NCBI RefSeq assembly: GCF_000720475.1
Contig: NZ_JOAP01000022.1
Span: 1-64,000, forward strand
Direction of reading: 5' to 3'
Length of the DNA stretch: 64,000 bases
Source of the DNA: Streptomyces aureocirculatus
Lineage (GTDB): Bacteria; Actinomycetota; Actinomycetes; Streptomycetales; Streptomycetaceae
Below are positions 1 through 9,487 of this stretch, piece by piece. The position numbers and the translations under genes were made by a program. The notes beneath the pieces are model-generated. The model was given only the letters and a program-made list of their open reading frames with translations, was not told the DNA's origin and did not search any database. Every line of letters starts with the position of its first letter. Within the stretch, counting starts at the first letter, position 1.

Positions 1-440
1 GCCTGACGGCTCTTCAGTTGGCCTGGCGGCCAACTACGGGCCTGACGGCCCGTAAGGTGACGCGTCGTCATGCCTGGCGGCATGACTGTGTGTTGGCTGG
101 GTTGGCCCTGACGGGCTAAACGGGAACAGACAGGGCGGGGCCTGGCGGCCCCGCCGTCGTGTGTTTCGGGCGTCATGCCTGGCGGCATGACGGTGGGGTT
201 CGGGGTGGTTGGGGTGCCCTGCCCTGCCGGGCAGGGGTTGGTTGTGTGTCGGCGCCTGCGGCGCCGTGATGTCGTAAGGGTTTGTTGGACAGTTATCCGG
301 TTCCTCTCCCCCCTTGGTGTGCCGAGGCTGGATGCCTTGGCCCTGACGGGCCACCAGAAGCGAGGAGGCGGGGCTTTATCGCTCGGGCGGCATGCCTGCC
401 GGCATGTCCGGTTTCTTGTGGTGCCCCGCTGTCGCGGGGC
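1..440. repeat. Array of hairpins with conserved TGNC loops
   Basis: Twelve short inverted repeats stand close together at 1-10 (cut by the window edge), 16-35, 35-54, 67-86, 102-119, 134-155, 171-192, 217-236, 250-266, 338-353, 389-408 and 423-440. Stems are 4 to 9 bp and differ in sequence. The loop is nearly constant: TGAC, TGGC, TGCC or TGTC, once TGC, always closed by a C-G pair, as in GTCATGCC-TGGC-GGCATGAC. A thirteenth copy lies at 812-829. No convincing gene covers the stretch. It lies directly upstream of the pPIWI_RE island. Densely packed hairpins are known from Streptomyces telomeres, but nothing shows that this is a DNA end. Confidence 0.85.
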
Positions 441-556
441 CCATCTTCGTTGGTTTTCCGAGCCGTTGTCAGACCGGGCGTGTAGGTTCCCGGAGTTGTT
501 AGCCCGTCTGGAATGGCCCCGAATACCACTGGTGGGGCGTAGAGGGGTGGTGAGCT

Positions 557-1716
557 GTGCCTGTTAGTCAACATGTTGCCGCTCGGAGGATCATTACCGC
601 TGCTCTGCGGGCCGGTGCGGCGTGGATCAACCGAGTTGAGGAGCCTCGTGCGTGGCGGGAGTAGTCGCGTATGCACGGGGTGCTCTTGTCGAGTCTGCCG
701 GTGGGAGCCGGTCCTTCGACGCCTGCCGAGATGATCGATTTGCTGCCGGTGCGCTTGCGGGAGTGGGTGCCTTTGGCCTGGGACGAACTGCCTTCGTCGA
801 TGGGGGATTTGGTTGTCCTGACGGACAACGGTGGGCTGACCGAGGAGGCTTTCGAAGCGGGGATGAATTATCTGGAGGCCTTGTACGGGGACGACGGATA
901 CTTCGATCTCGGTGGGGCGTGGCTTCCGGCGTGGGTTCGGCAGACGGCTGAGCAGACGGAGCGGGCTGCGTTTCGGCATATCCGCTCCGGCGGGCAGGCC
1001 GGCTATGTGGCGGCGCGGACCATGCTGACCGAGGTGCCGTACGGCACGGAGCGGGCGTTGGTCGAGGGGAGTACTCGCGGCGTGGCGCGACACGGATGGA
1101 TGTGTATCAGCCTGTTCCCTCGGACCGTGTGTGGGTGGGGGCGTCGTCGTGGTTCTGGCCGTGTCCGCAGTGCCGGTATCCGATGGTGCTGCGGGGTGGG
1201 CAGTTGCGGTGTGAGTACCCGCCGCATCAGAGCCGGTTCGGGCTTGTTCCGCGCGGTGGAAGGCGGGGTGGGCCGCCTGTGTTGACCGGTGGGCGGGGCC
1301 GGTTGGCGACGGCTGCGGAGCCGGCGGAGGGCTTGTTGTGCCTGGACTGGGGGGTGTGGCGGTATATCACCTGCCCCGGGCTGAGTGAGGTGGGCTTGAT
1401 GCAGTGGCTGGAGAAGCAGGAGGGGGTGCGGGTCGAACGCTGGGAGAACTTGGACGAGTGGGATGTCGGCGTCTATCTGGCGGACGGGCATCACTGGCGG
1501 GTGGACGTCAAGGACCACCAGGACGCGCAGACGATCATCGACCGGCCTCCTGCCGGGGAGACGGTGGTCGTGCCCAACTACCGGCGCAGCCAGGTCAATC
1601 AGCTGCAGTCCGGGCTCGATGAGCTGCGGACTGCTGACGGGCGGCGCTACAGCGTGTTCACGGTCAGCCGGTTCAAGGCGGCCGTAAGCCGGCGGTTGAA
1701 GGGGATGGGTGCATGA
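557..1716 (+). pseudogene. REase associated with pPIWI_RE, broken
   Basis: This is the restriction-endonuclease-fold protein that heads three-gene pPIWI_RE islands. The GTG at 557 follows AGAGGGG by about 9 bases. The N-terminus (..RIITAALRAGAAW..) runs into an in-frame TAG at 662-664, and the same frame resumes at 665 (..GLTEEAFEAGMNYLEALY..). Near 1097 the frame shifts by the equivalent of one lost base, and the protein continues with a zinc-binding CPQC..C segment and the nuclease core (WRVDVKDHQD). The TAG and the shift may be real decay or sequence error. A TGNC-loop hairpin (812-829) lies inside the coding sequence. The stop overlaps the helicase ATG as ATGA, so the genes look translationally coupled. 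Family assignment comes from remembered sequence patterns. Confidence 0.75.
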
Positions 1717-4700
1717 CGTCGCCGAAGAGTGCGAGGTACTCCGTCAGCGTGCCGCTGACGCTGCGTGCGGCGGTCCTGCTGGCCGCGCGGGTGTTCCCCA
1801 ACCGGGCGGTGGAGGAGCAGGCGGCGTGGCGGCTTGTGGTGGATCTTGCTGATGCGCACTTCCTGGCCACGGGGCAGATGCATCTGTGGGATGGCTGGTC
1901 TGCGCTGGCGCTGCCTGATCAGGTACGGATCACACGGATGCTGCGGCAACGGCCGGCTGTCCTTGCCCATCATTCGGTGTTTGTCGCGGAGACGGCAGCG
2001 GTCCTGGACAGCGGTGAGGCGGTCGAGTTCGCCCCGGCCGACGGCCAAGAGCAGGTGCTGGTCCTGCCCGTCGGCGACGAGGAAGCCCTCATCGATGCTT
2101 TGCTGGACGAGCTCGAGGACAACGCGGCCAAGGGGCAGTTGCTGCCCAAGCCTGCTCCTCCCGGCTCCTACGTCAGCGACCTGAGGATTAGGATCCGCTC
2201 AGCCCATCCGGCCGGGTGGTGGACGTCTTCTACGATCTCGACTACCAAGGGTCCCCTGCTCCCAGCGTGGTGCAGGAGCTGGGCGACGCCCCGGTCGAGG
2301 ACGAGGTGGTGATCCCCTTCGCCGACTTGGACGAGATCGCGGGCCGGCTCGATGAGTTGCGCCGGCAGGACTACCGGCGCAAGGCGGTCGCGGACATCAG
2401 GCAGCATACCCGCGGCCGCGACGGCACGGATGTCGGCGAGCTGCTGCGTGTCCAGGCCGGGCCGCTGCGGGTCTTCCACGCTCCCACCGGCATGGGTAAG
2501 AACGTCCTGAGTGAACTCATCGCGGTGTGGTGCGCCCAGCAGGGCCGGGTGATCTCGCTGGTCGTTCCGCAGAGTGCGCAGGTCCTGGCCACGGTGTACC
2601 GGCTGCGGCAGGATCTGACCGACCTGGGGGTCTCCGCGCGGGTGACGCCGGTCGTCTCCCCCGCCTCCATGATGGAATTGGCCGAGCAGACGGCCAGTAA
2701 CCCGCATGATGATGCGGACTTTCGGACCTGGGTGTACCGGGAGATGTCCTACATCTGTCCTCTGACCGGGCATGCCACCACCTCTTCCGAAGCGGTGGAC
2801 GCGTGGACGCCGGGCCAGGAGCCGTGCGACCAGCTCAAGCCCAACGGGCCGAAAGCAGACAAGACCCTGGCCTGCCCGTGGCGCGGCGGCTGTGGGAAGT
2901 TCCGTCATCACCGAGCCGCGGCGTCGGCGGACATCCTCGTCACCAACCATGCGAACTTCCTCACCGGGCACATCCACGCGCCGATGAGGGGACGGCCTGC
3001 CCCGGGGCGGCGTATGACCACCGAGCAGCTTCTGCTGCACCGCAGTCATCTGGTCATCATCGACGAGGCCGATGCCTTGCAGGCACAGGCCTTCGATCAG
3101 GCCGCCCGTCAGGTGCTGCTGGCCCAGGACGGTGCGGAGCGCACTCCGGTACGCGAGCTCGACAGCCAGTTCCGGCGGCACTGTCACCGGCTGCCGATGA
3201 GCCTTGAGCAGTACCTGCGGCCGCTGATCAACCATCTGGTGTGGCTGGCCGAGTCCTACGTGTCCCATCTGGTTGGCGGGGTCATCCATCCCGACCGGGA
3301 ACGGCGCAGCATGGTGGTGCCGCGGCGTTGGGATGGGATGTTCGCCTCTCGGATCTTCGGGCTGGAGGATGGGGAGCGGCCCACTGAGCAGCAGATGCAG
3401 GCGGTCAACCAGCTCTACAAGCGGGAGGGGCCGCTGGAGTTGGCCGATGAGGTCGAGGGGCTGGCCGAGCTGCGGGAGCTGTTGTCGTCGGTCACTGATC
3501 TGGCCGGCGGGTCGGACCGGCTCACGCACGCCACTTTGAAGCGCATCGGGGAAGCGTTTGCGGCGATCACCGGGGATTCGGACGGGAAGCGGCTGTCGTC
3601 GCTGGCGCTGCTGGCGGCCCGGCGTGCGTATCTGGAGGAGATGCGGAGCATCCTGCACCGCATCGTCGGTGTGGCGGCGCCGTTGCAGGGGGCGGGGATC
3701 TCCGCCGGCAACGGTCTGGTGGACGCGCTGGCCTCGCACGTGCCGTGGCGGGCTGCCCCCTACGGTCCTTTGGGGCGTGCGCTGTTCGCGTTCTCCGAGA
3801 CGTTCGATCCTGCCGACCGGCATCTGACGGCGCTGCGGCTGAAGTCCTTTGTCGGGGATCCGCACGCTCACCTTGCCTATGTGGGCGAGGTGACCGCGCT
3901 TGCCCATACCGGTACTCGCCGGGCGGTGATCGGGATGTCCGCCACGGCGTTCATGCCGTATGCGCCGCGTCATCACCTCCTGCCGGAGCCGGCCTGGTAC
4001 GTGCCGGACGACGTCAATGGAAGCCTCACGGTCGAGCTGCAGGCCGGCCAGGACGACGGGGCGGGCATCGTGGTGTCCGGCACCGACGGAGTGAACCGGG
4101 AGCGCGCCTATACGGCCATGGGGCGCAGCGTCGGCCAGGACCTTCCCGCACAGCTCGACGCGGTGGCCGCTGATGCGGCCACCGCGCACCGTGCGTATGC
4201 ACTGCTCGCGCCGACCGCCTACGACGCCGGTCCGTCGCTCGCCCGCGGCATGATCGACGTGGGGGTCGTGGCATCGGAGATCTGTGTGGCGGTGCGGCCG
4301 CAGGAGCTGGCTGCGCTGGAGCGGATGCCGCCCGGCTGGGTACCCATCGCCAGCAACCGGCTCGAGCAGTTCCCTCATGCCGTGGGTCACGGCCGGTGCC
4401 GGTACCTGATCGCGCCCATGGCACGGGTCGAGCGGGGTCTGAACATCGTCGACCGAGACGGGCGCTCCCTGCTGCATGTGGCCTGTCTGGTGAACCGGCC
4501 CATTCCGGTGATGGAGGACCCGCCGGTGCTGCTGTCCCTGGTCAACTCCCTCGCCTACCGGCGGCGGCGGCCGGGTCCGGAGCCCGCGGCGGAGCTGGAG
4601 CGGCTGCGGATCGTGGCGGGGCAGATCTTCGATGACATCCGCAGCGGGCAGGGCTACTTCAAGTCGCTGGGCGAGGACATCAAACTCGCCGTGGTGGGGA

Positions 4701-4914
4701 TCACGGGCGGCTGCGGCTGCTGGACGCCGCCTTCACCCAGACCGCCGCCGACTCCACGCTGCCCGCCCTCCTTGCGCAGTTGCGCGGGAAATGGCAGGCC
4801 GAGGACCACATGCCCCTGATCGACGCTGTCTACCGCACCACCATGACCGATGCCCTGCTGGGGCTGACGGAGCACTCCCCCACCGGATATGCGGAAGAGG
4901 AGATGGGCGAATGA
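1713..4914 (+). pseudogene. DinG/XPD-type helicase of pPIWI_RE island, frameshifted
   Basis: This is the superfamily 2 helicase partner of pPIWI_RE. The ATG at 1713 gives an N-terminal accessory region to about 2188, where the frame shifts by one lost base. It continues with Walker A (HAPTGMGKN), four spaced cysteines (YICPL, EPCDQ, LACPW, GGCGK) placed as in Fe-S helicases of the DinG/XPD group, the Walker B box IIDEADAL and an SATAF motif. A second one-base shift near 4708 moves the C-terminus into the frame ending at the TGA 4912-4914, with coherent residues such as RLRLLDAAF. That stop overlaps the pPIWI_RE start in ATGATGA. As written neither reading frame spans the gene. Both shifts have the same sense, which suggests assembly indels. 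Confidence 0.78.
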
Positions 4915-7519
4915 TGAGTGACGAGCGCGGCCGCCTGTTCACCCTGTCCTTCCCGCTGGATGACCGGCTGCTGGGCACGGTGCACGTCTATCCGCAGGAC
5001 GAGGCGTTCACACCGATCTGGCGGCGGCTGCCCAGGCCGCGGGGCAAGGACGCGGTGCAGCCGGTCGCGTCCCTGCAGACGGCGGCGCGTGCCGTGACTG
5101 GTGAGCGGCTGGTGTTCACCAACCCCGATCGGCCCGCCAGGACCGGGCAGTGGGCCGGTCGGAGCGTGATCGTCACGCCCGGGGCGCTGGACGGGGCCGT
5201 GGTGCGCACGCTGATGCGGGAGTGGGAGACGCGGCTGGAGGGGCATGAGGACCGTGACACCCTCGCCGCCCTGCTGCGGTTGTCCGACGACGGTCCCCAG
5301 CCGCTCGGTTCGCTCCTGCACCGCGACGCCGTGGGGCGGATCACCGGTCCCCGCTGGGCGTTTCGGGTGGCCGGGTGGCGGCTGGCGGGCATGCTGGCCG
5401 CCGAGCCGCTGCTGCTCGACGAGTCGCTGCCTGCGCTGCGGTTTCATCTCGACAGTGAGGGCGACCTGCTGGCGTGGCAGGCCCCGCTGGTCCACGAGCG
5501 GACGTGGATCGACGAGGAGAGCGGCAAACGTCGGCGCATTGCTGGCTACGCCATGGAGCGCATCCACATCGAGGTCGAACCCTCCCCCGGCGGAAAGAGG
5601 CTCATCGCGCATCTGTCGGCACGTATCTCGCGCGTCGCCACCCATTACAAGGGCATCCGCAACGTCCTGCTTCGTCATCCCGTCAATCCGGACATCATCC
5701 TCAAGGTCCCGATCAGCACACGGTGGGAGAAGGGTCCGAACGGGTTCATGCAGCCCGCAGCCGTCCGCTACCGCGGGGCGACGGCACAGATCGTCGAGGC
5801 CTGCGGCGTTGGCCGCCTACCCCAGCCGCCCCTGACGGGGCTGGATGAGCTGGCAGAGGTGCGCGGGGTGCACCGCACGGGCAAGTATCCGATCGACAAG
5901 GGCGTTGGGGCGATGTTCCACGCCCGGCTCGAGGAACACGCCGGGCAGGTCCTCGGTCAGGAGCCTGTCGTTTACACCGGGACATCCATCAAGATCAGCA
6001 AGCCGGGTGAGAGCCTGCCGCCCTACGTGCCGGCCGGCAAGGTGGCCGCCGCCATGGCAGGCGCCCGTCTCGATGCGGTACGCACCGTCGTGCTGTACGA
6101 ATCCGGGGACTGGCGTACGCGGGTGATGGGGCGGCTGGCCCGCGACTACGCGCGGCCCGAGCTGGCCGATCTGCCCGACGAGCAGCCAGTGGTCCTGGCG
6201 CCCGGGTACGAGCTCGTGGCGGTGCGGCTGCCCGAACTGGTCCGTCATGGGAGCCACGACCGCAGTCTGATTCTCAACACGCTGCCCTGGTTCAAGCCTG
6301 GTGCCGGGCGGGCGCTGGTCACGGCTCTATGCGAGACGCGCTACCCCAGCGAGCAGGAGAAGGAAGCGGGGATGACGGATGCCAAGCACGCGCTTAAGGG
6401 GCTCTTCGCCGAGCGTGGCATCTCCTCGCAGTTCATCACCATGGACTCCGACCCCGGCGACCCGTACCGGCTGAACACGCCCGAGAAGGTCGCGCGGTCC
6501 AGGGCCCTCAAGGCGGGGCTGCCGGAGCCGGACGTCGCCTACAAGGACGACCATGCAGTGCAGATCGCGCTCGGCAGTCTGCACTCCGACTCCGGCATCA
6601 TCGACAACCGCCTGGCCGCCCCCGCCTTCCACCGCAACGCCAAGGACACGGCTCTGGACCGGGAGGCCGTGGCTGTGGGGCTGTGGACGCGCTACCACCG
6701 CTTCGACGAACGTCCCGGCCGCCCCCGTAAACCGGCCGTACTGGCTATCACGCTGGTCGCCATGCGGATCCCGCTGGGCGAGGACGCCTACTGGCCCACC
6801 CTCATGTACAGCGACCAGGGCTGGCTTCCTCTGGCCCAGGCACGGGCTCTGCACCATGCCGGTCCCGTCGGTAAGAAGGGTCATCACCTGCGGGAGGACT
6901 ACAGGGGTCCGGAGAACGTGCGTACCTATGTGGACCGGGCGCTGGCCGCGCTCGGTGACCGGCTTCCGATCATTGTCTTCGCCGAGGAGCGGGAGCGGAT
7001 CTGGCCCGGGCTGTGCAACGACCGGCTCGGTGACGGCCATGTTCCCGGGCAGAGCCTGATCGCCCAGGGGTGGGATGTGGCGGTCGTGAGGGTCGGCAAC
7101 GGGCAGGGCACACCGCAGCCGTCACGGCGTACCGGCGGCGGGGGCAAGCTGCCGGTCAACCCGTTGCAGCCGGTCATGCCGGAGAAAATCCTCTACCGCC
7201 ACGACCACGGGGACGCGGTGTCGTGGCTGTTTTCCGGGCAGGGTGCGGCACCCAGTACACGCGCCGCACCCTGCCCGGCGGGCAGCTGGCCCAGATGGGT
7301 GCTCCCTTCCACGCCATGACCCGCACCGAATATGTCACCGCCCGCCACGGCGGCTGGCGTGAGGAGCAGCTGGCCGGTCTTGCCGCGCGGATCTCGGAGC
7401 AGGCCGCCATGTGGGACGGGCGGACCAACCTGCCCGCGCCCCTGCATCTGGCGAAGAGTGCTGATGAGAAACACCCCGCTTTCGCCGACCAGGAAGGGCT
7501 GAGCGAGTCGGGGCGGTGA
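4911..7519 (+). CDS. pPIWI_RE family protein (Argonaute-like), C-terminus out of frame
   Basis: This is a prokaryotic PIWI-family protein of the RNase H fold, proposed in the literature to act with the adjacent nuclease and helicase against invading nucleic acid or R-loops. One frame is open from the ATG 4911 to 7319. It contains an N-terminal module and then the PIWI-like region, with VFAEERERIWPGL about 680 residues in. Near 7243 similarity jumps to another frame (one lost base) that carries the family's usual C-terminus with TRTEY and LPAPLHLAKSADEKHP and ends at 7519. The uncorrected product would be about 802 residues with a foreign tail. A short GCCCC-TGAC-GGGGC hairpin lies at 5828-5841. 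The start overlaps the helicase stop, so the three genes form one operon. Confidence 0.8.
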
Positions 7520-7666
7520 CGGCGCGCACGGCGGCGCAAGCGCAGCTGATGGGCAGTTGGCTGCTGCCAGGGCCGCCCGGGCTCAAGGTGGGCGGGGCTG
7601 CGGCACTGTGCCGTTCCTCCTCACAAGCTGTGTCTGATGCATCAACGCCACTGAGTGCTCAGGTAA

Positions 7667-8532
7667 TCAAGGCTGTGCCTTCATCGGGATGGACTGCGCA
7701 TCCAGCCGGGCGAGAGCAGGATCGATGACCCTGCCAGATCCAAGTGCTGCTGCGAGGCTCTCCTCTGCCTCGGCGCGTGCTGCTACACCCACGTAGATCA
7801 AGATGATCAGTAGAGGGAAGACGAGAAGGAACCAAGGACTCCAACGGATCGCTGTCACGATGCACACCGCGGCCAGGGGACCGAACATCGCTAGGCGGAA
7901 ATCCCCTTCGGCCTGGAGCCGATCATGCTCCAATGCCGCGGGGCCCGATGCGCCTCGAAGTCGCCAGAGGATCCCGAGGTGGTCTGCTCGCAGCTGCGCG
8001 GCCACGTTTTCAACCTCTACGGTGCGGCTGACGGCCCGGTGACGGTCCCAAAGGCTCGCGAGCAGCAGGCTCTCCCAGTCAGCACTTGTCTCGGCGGGGG
8101 AATCGAGTGGGGGGTCGGCTATCAACTGCTCGATCACCTTGCCGCGGAAGGCCTCGTCTTCGGAGAGCCTCTCGGCGAGGCGGGTAACAACCAAGTAGAC
8201 GATCGCGTCCATTGCCCTCTTCTCCCAGTTATGCCAGGAGTTATAGCTCCAACTGGTGTACGCCGTATGGCGTCTCCGACTACGTAGGTAAGGCCCAGAC
8301 CGAGCTGATTGGCAATCACTCCGACGATGTAGGCGCCGACGCTTACCACGATGCCCACGGCGACGAGTCCGGCCGCATGTGCCAGTCGGTAAACATCGGC
8401 GACCAGCCCGGACGCTTGGTCGGGTTCGGGTATGCGATGGCCGATAGCAAGCCACAAGGCAAGTAACCAGGTGTATCCCACTGCAAGAGGGGTGCGAATT
8501 TCCCGCACTCCCGGTAACAAGGTGACCAGCAT
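7667..8532 (-). pseudogene. Multi-pass membrane protein, frameshifted
   Basis: I do not recognise the family. From the ATG at 8532 the protein has two hydrophobic helices (around TPLAVGYTWLLALWLAIGH and AGLVAVGIVVSVGAYIVG). It changes frame near 8220 (one lost base) into AMDAIVYLVVTRLAERL, then a soluble charged stretch of about 100 residues, then a third hydrophobic region (WFLLVFPLLIILIYVGV). Both halves look coherent and belong together, so this is one gene split by an indel or a recent pseudogene. It is preceded on the same strand by a membrane-anchored Mrr-type nuclease, but the gap of about 90 bases does not prove an operon. Confidence 0.55.
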
Positions 8533-8620
8533 GCAGCAAGTGTGATCGGAATGTACGTGCCCGGAAAGTGCCTGTTCTTGATCCGTGCCCGAGGGTGCCC
8601 TGGCCCGTAGCCTCAGCTGG

Positions 8621-9325
8621 TCACTTGGAGTAGGTCTGTTTCCAGTGTGCTCGGTGGCGGGCTTCTCCTTGTCCGCGTCCGTTGACTTCGGCCAGAGACA
8701 GCAGCGGTGTCCCGTTGTTCCACAGGCCAAAGAAGTCACGGTGCAGGGTGAGGATGTGGTGCTTGACCGCGAACGACTCGGCCTGGGGGCTGAAGCGTGT
8801 GGTGGCGACGAAGATGGCCACGTCCGCAGCGAAGTGCACCTTGGCTCCCAGCAGATCGCGCACCTCGCAGCTGGCGATCGTCCGGTGGGGTGCGTACCGC
8901 TTGCATTGGATCACCATGGTCCGGCCATCGGGCAGCCGGCCGAGCACGTCCGCTCCGTTGTCCCCGCTCCCGCCCACACGGCGCACCTGCGTGCAGCCGT
9001 CACGGCGGCATAACTCGGCGACGACTTCCTCGAACTCGGTGCCGGACATCGCGTCGATGGCAGCCAGCGTCCGCTGTCCGGCTGCGATCTCCTCCTGTCG
9101 TCTCCAGGCGTTGTCCTTGCTTCGCAGCAGCCGGTCGGTACGCCAGAGCCGCCACACGGTCCAGCCGATTCCCGCGGCGGCGAGTAGGGCGCCGAGGTAC
9201 AGCAACCACATTGGCTGCAGCAGACCGAGCAGGATCAGCGCGGCGAGCGCTCCTCCTCCTGCTGCTGCCTTGTTCCGGGTGGTGCGTCGTCTGCGCACCG
9301 TCTTGCCCTTGCGTTTGGCCGCCAC
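8621..9325 (-). CDS. Membrane-anchored Mrr-type restriction endonuclease
   Basis: The start chosen is a GTG at 9325 because GAGGGGG stands 6 bases upstream; an in-frame ATG lies at 9343. The N-terminus is very basic (KRKGKTVRRRR), followed by two adjacent hydrophobic helices, a linker, and a PD-(D/E)xK nuclease domain of the Mrr type beginning at SGTEFEEVVAELCRRDG. The catalytic pattern is intact: GDNGADVLG supplies the Asp, and VIQCKRY supplies Gln-x-Lys. Mrr-type domains cleave DNA, often modified or foreign DNA; the membrane anchor suggests action on DNA at the cell envelope. Two close relatives lie at 16565-17275 and 17316-17993. Substrate and trigger are unknown. Confidence 0.82.
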   Translation of the reverse strand: MAAKRKGKTVRRRRTTRNKAAAGGGALAALILLGLLQPMWLLYLGALLAAAGIGWTVWRLWRTDRLLRSKDNAWRRQEEIAAGQRTLAAIDAMSGTEFEEVVAELCRRDGCTQVRRVGGSGDNGADVLGRLPDGRTMVIQCKRYAPHRTIASCEVRDLLGAKVHFAADVAIFVATTRFSPQAESFAVKHHILTLHRDFFGLWNNGTPLLSLAEVNGRGQGEARHRAHWKQTYSK

Positions 9326-9487
9326 TTCTGCCCCCTCTTGCACCGGCCGGGATGGATTCCTCCCTGCTGTGCAGTGTGGGCATGCGGAGCGATCCCGCCA
9401 GGGCGCAGTCAGACCATTGGCTTGAACCTCCCGCCCTTCTGTCGGCCGGGGGTCTGGCTGTTCTCCTCGAGGAGGTGCGTTCGCCTG

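Noticed and set aside
1..440. CRISPR array
   Set aside because: No fixed repeat with unique spacers; the loops are constant and the stems vary, and spacing is irregular.
1..440. True replicon telomere
   Set aside because: Hairpin density fits, but the window may be cut from a longer sequence and no terminal signature can be shown.
175..567. Plus-strand open frame across the hairpin array
   Set aside because: Residue composition is dominated by the repeats, with no ribosome site or family; the pPIWI_RE REase starts at 557 in another frame.
2168..4477. Long minus-strand open frame opposite the helicase, and similar long frames opposite other genes (10778-12220 plus, 13342-14928 plus, 24980-27247 plus)
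   Set aside because: They lack motifs and have the composition of GC-rich antisense frames; the opposite strand carries recognised domains.
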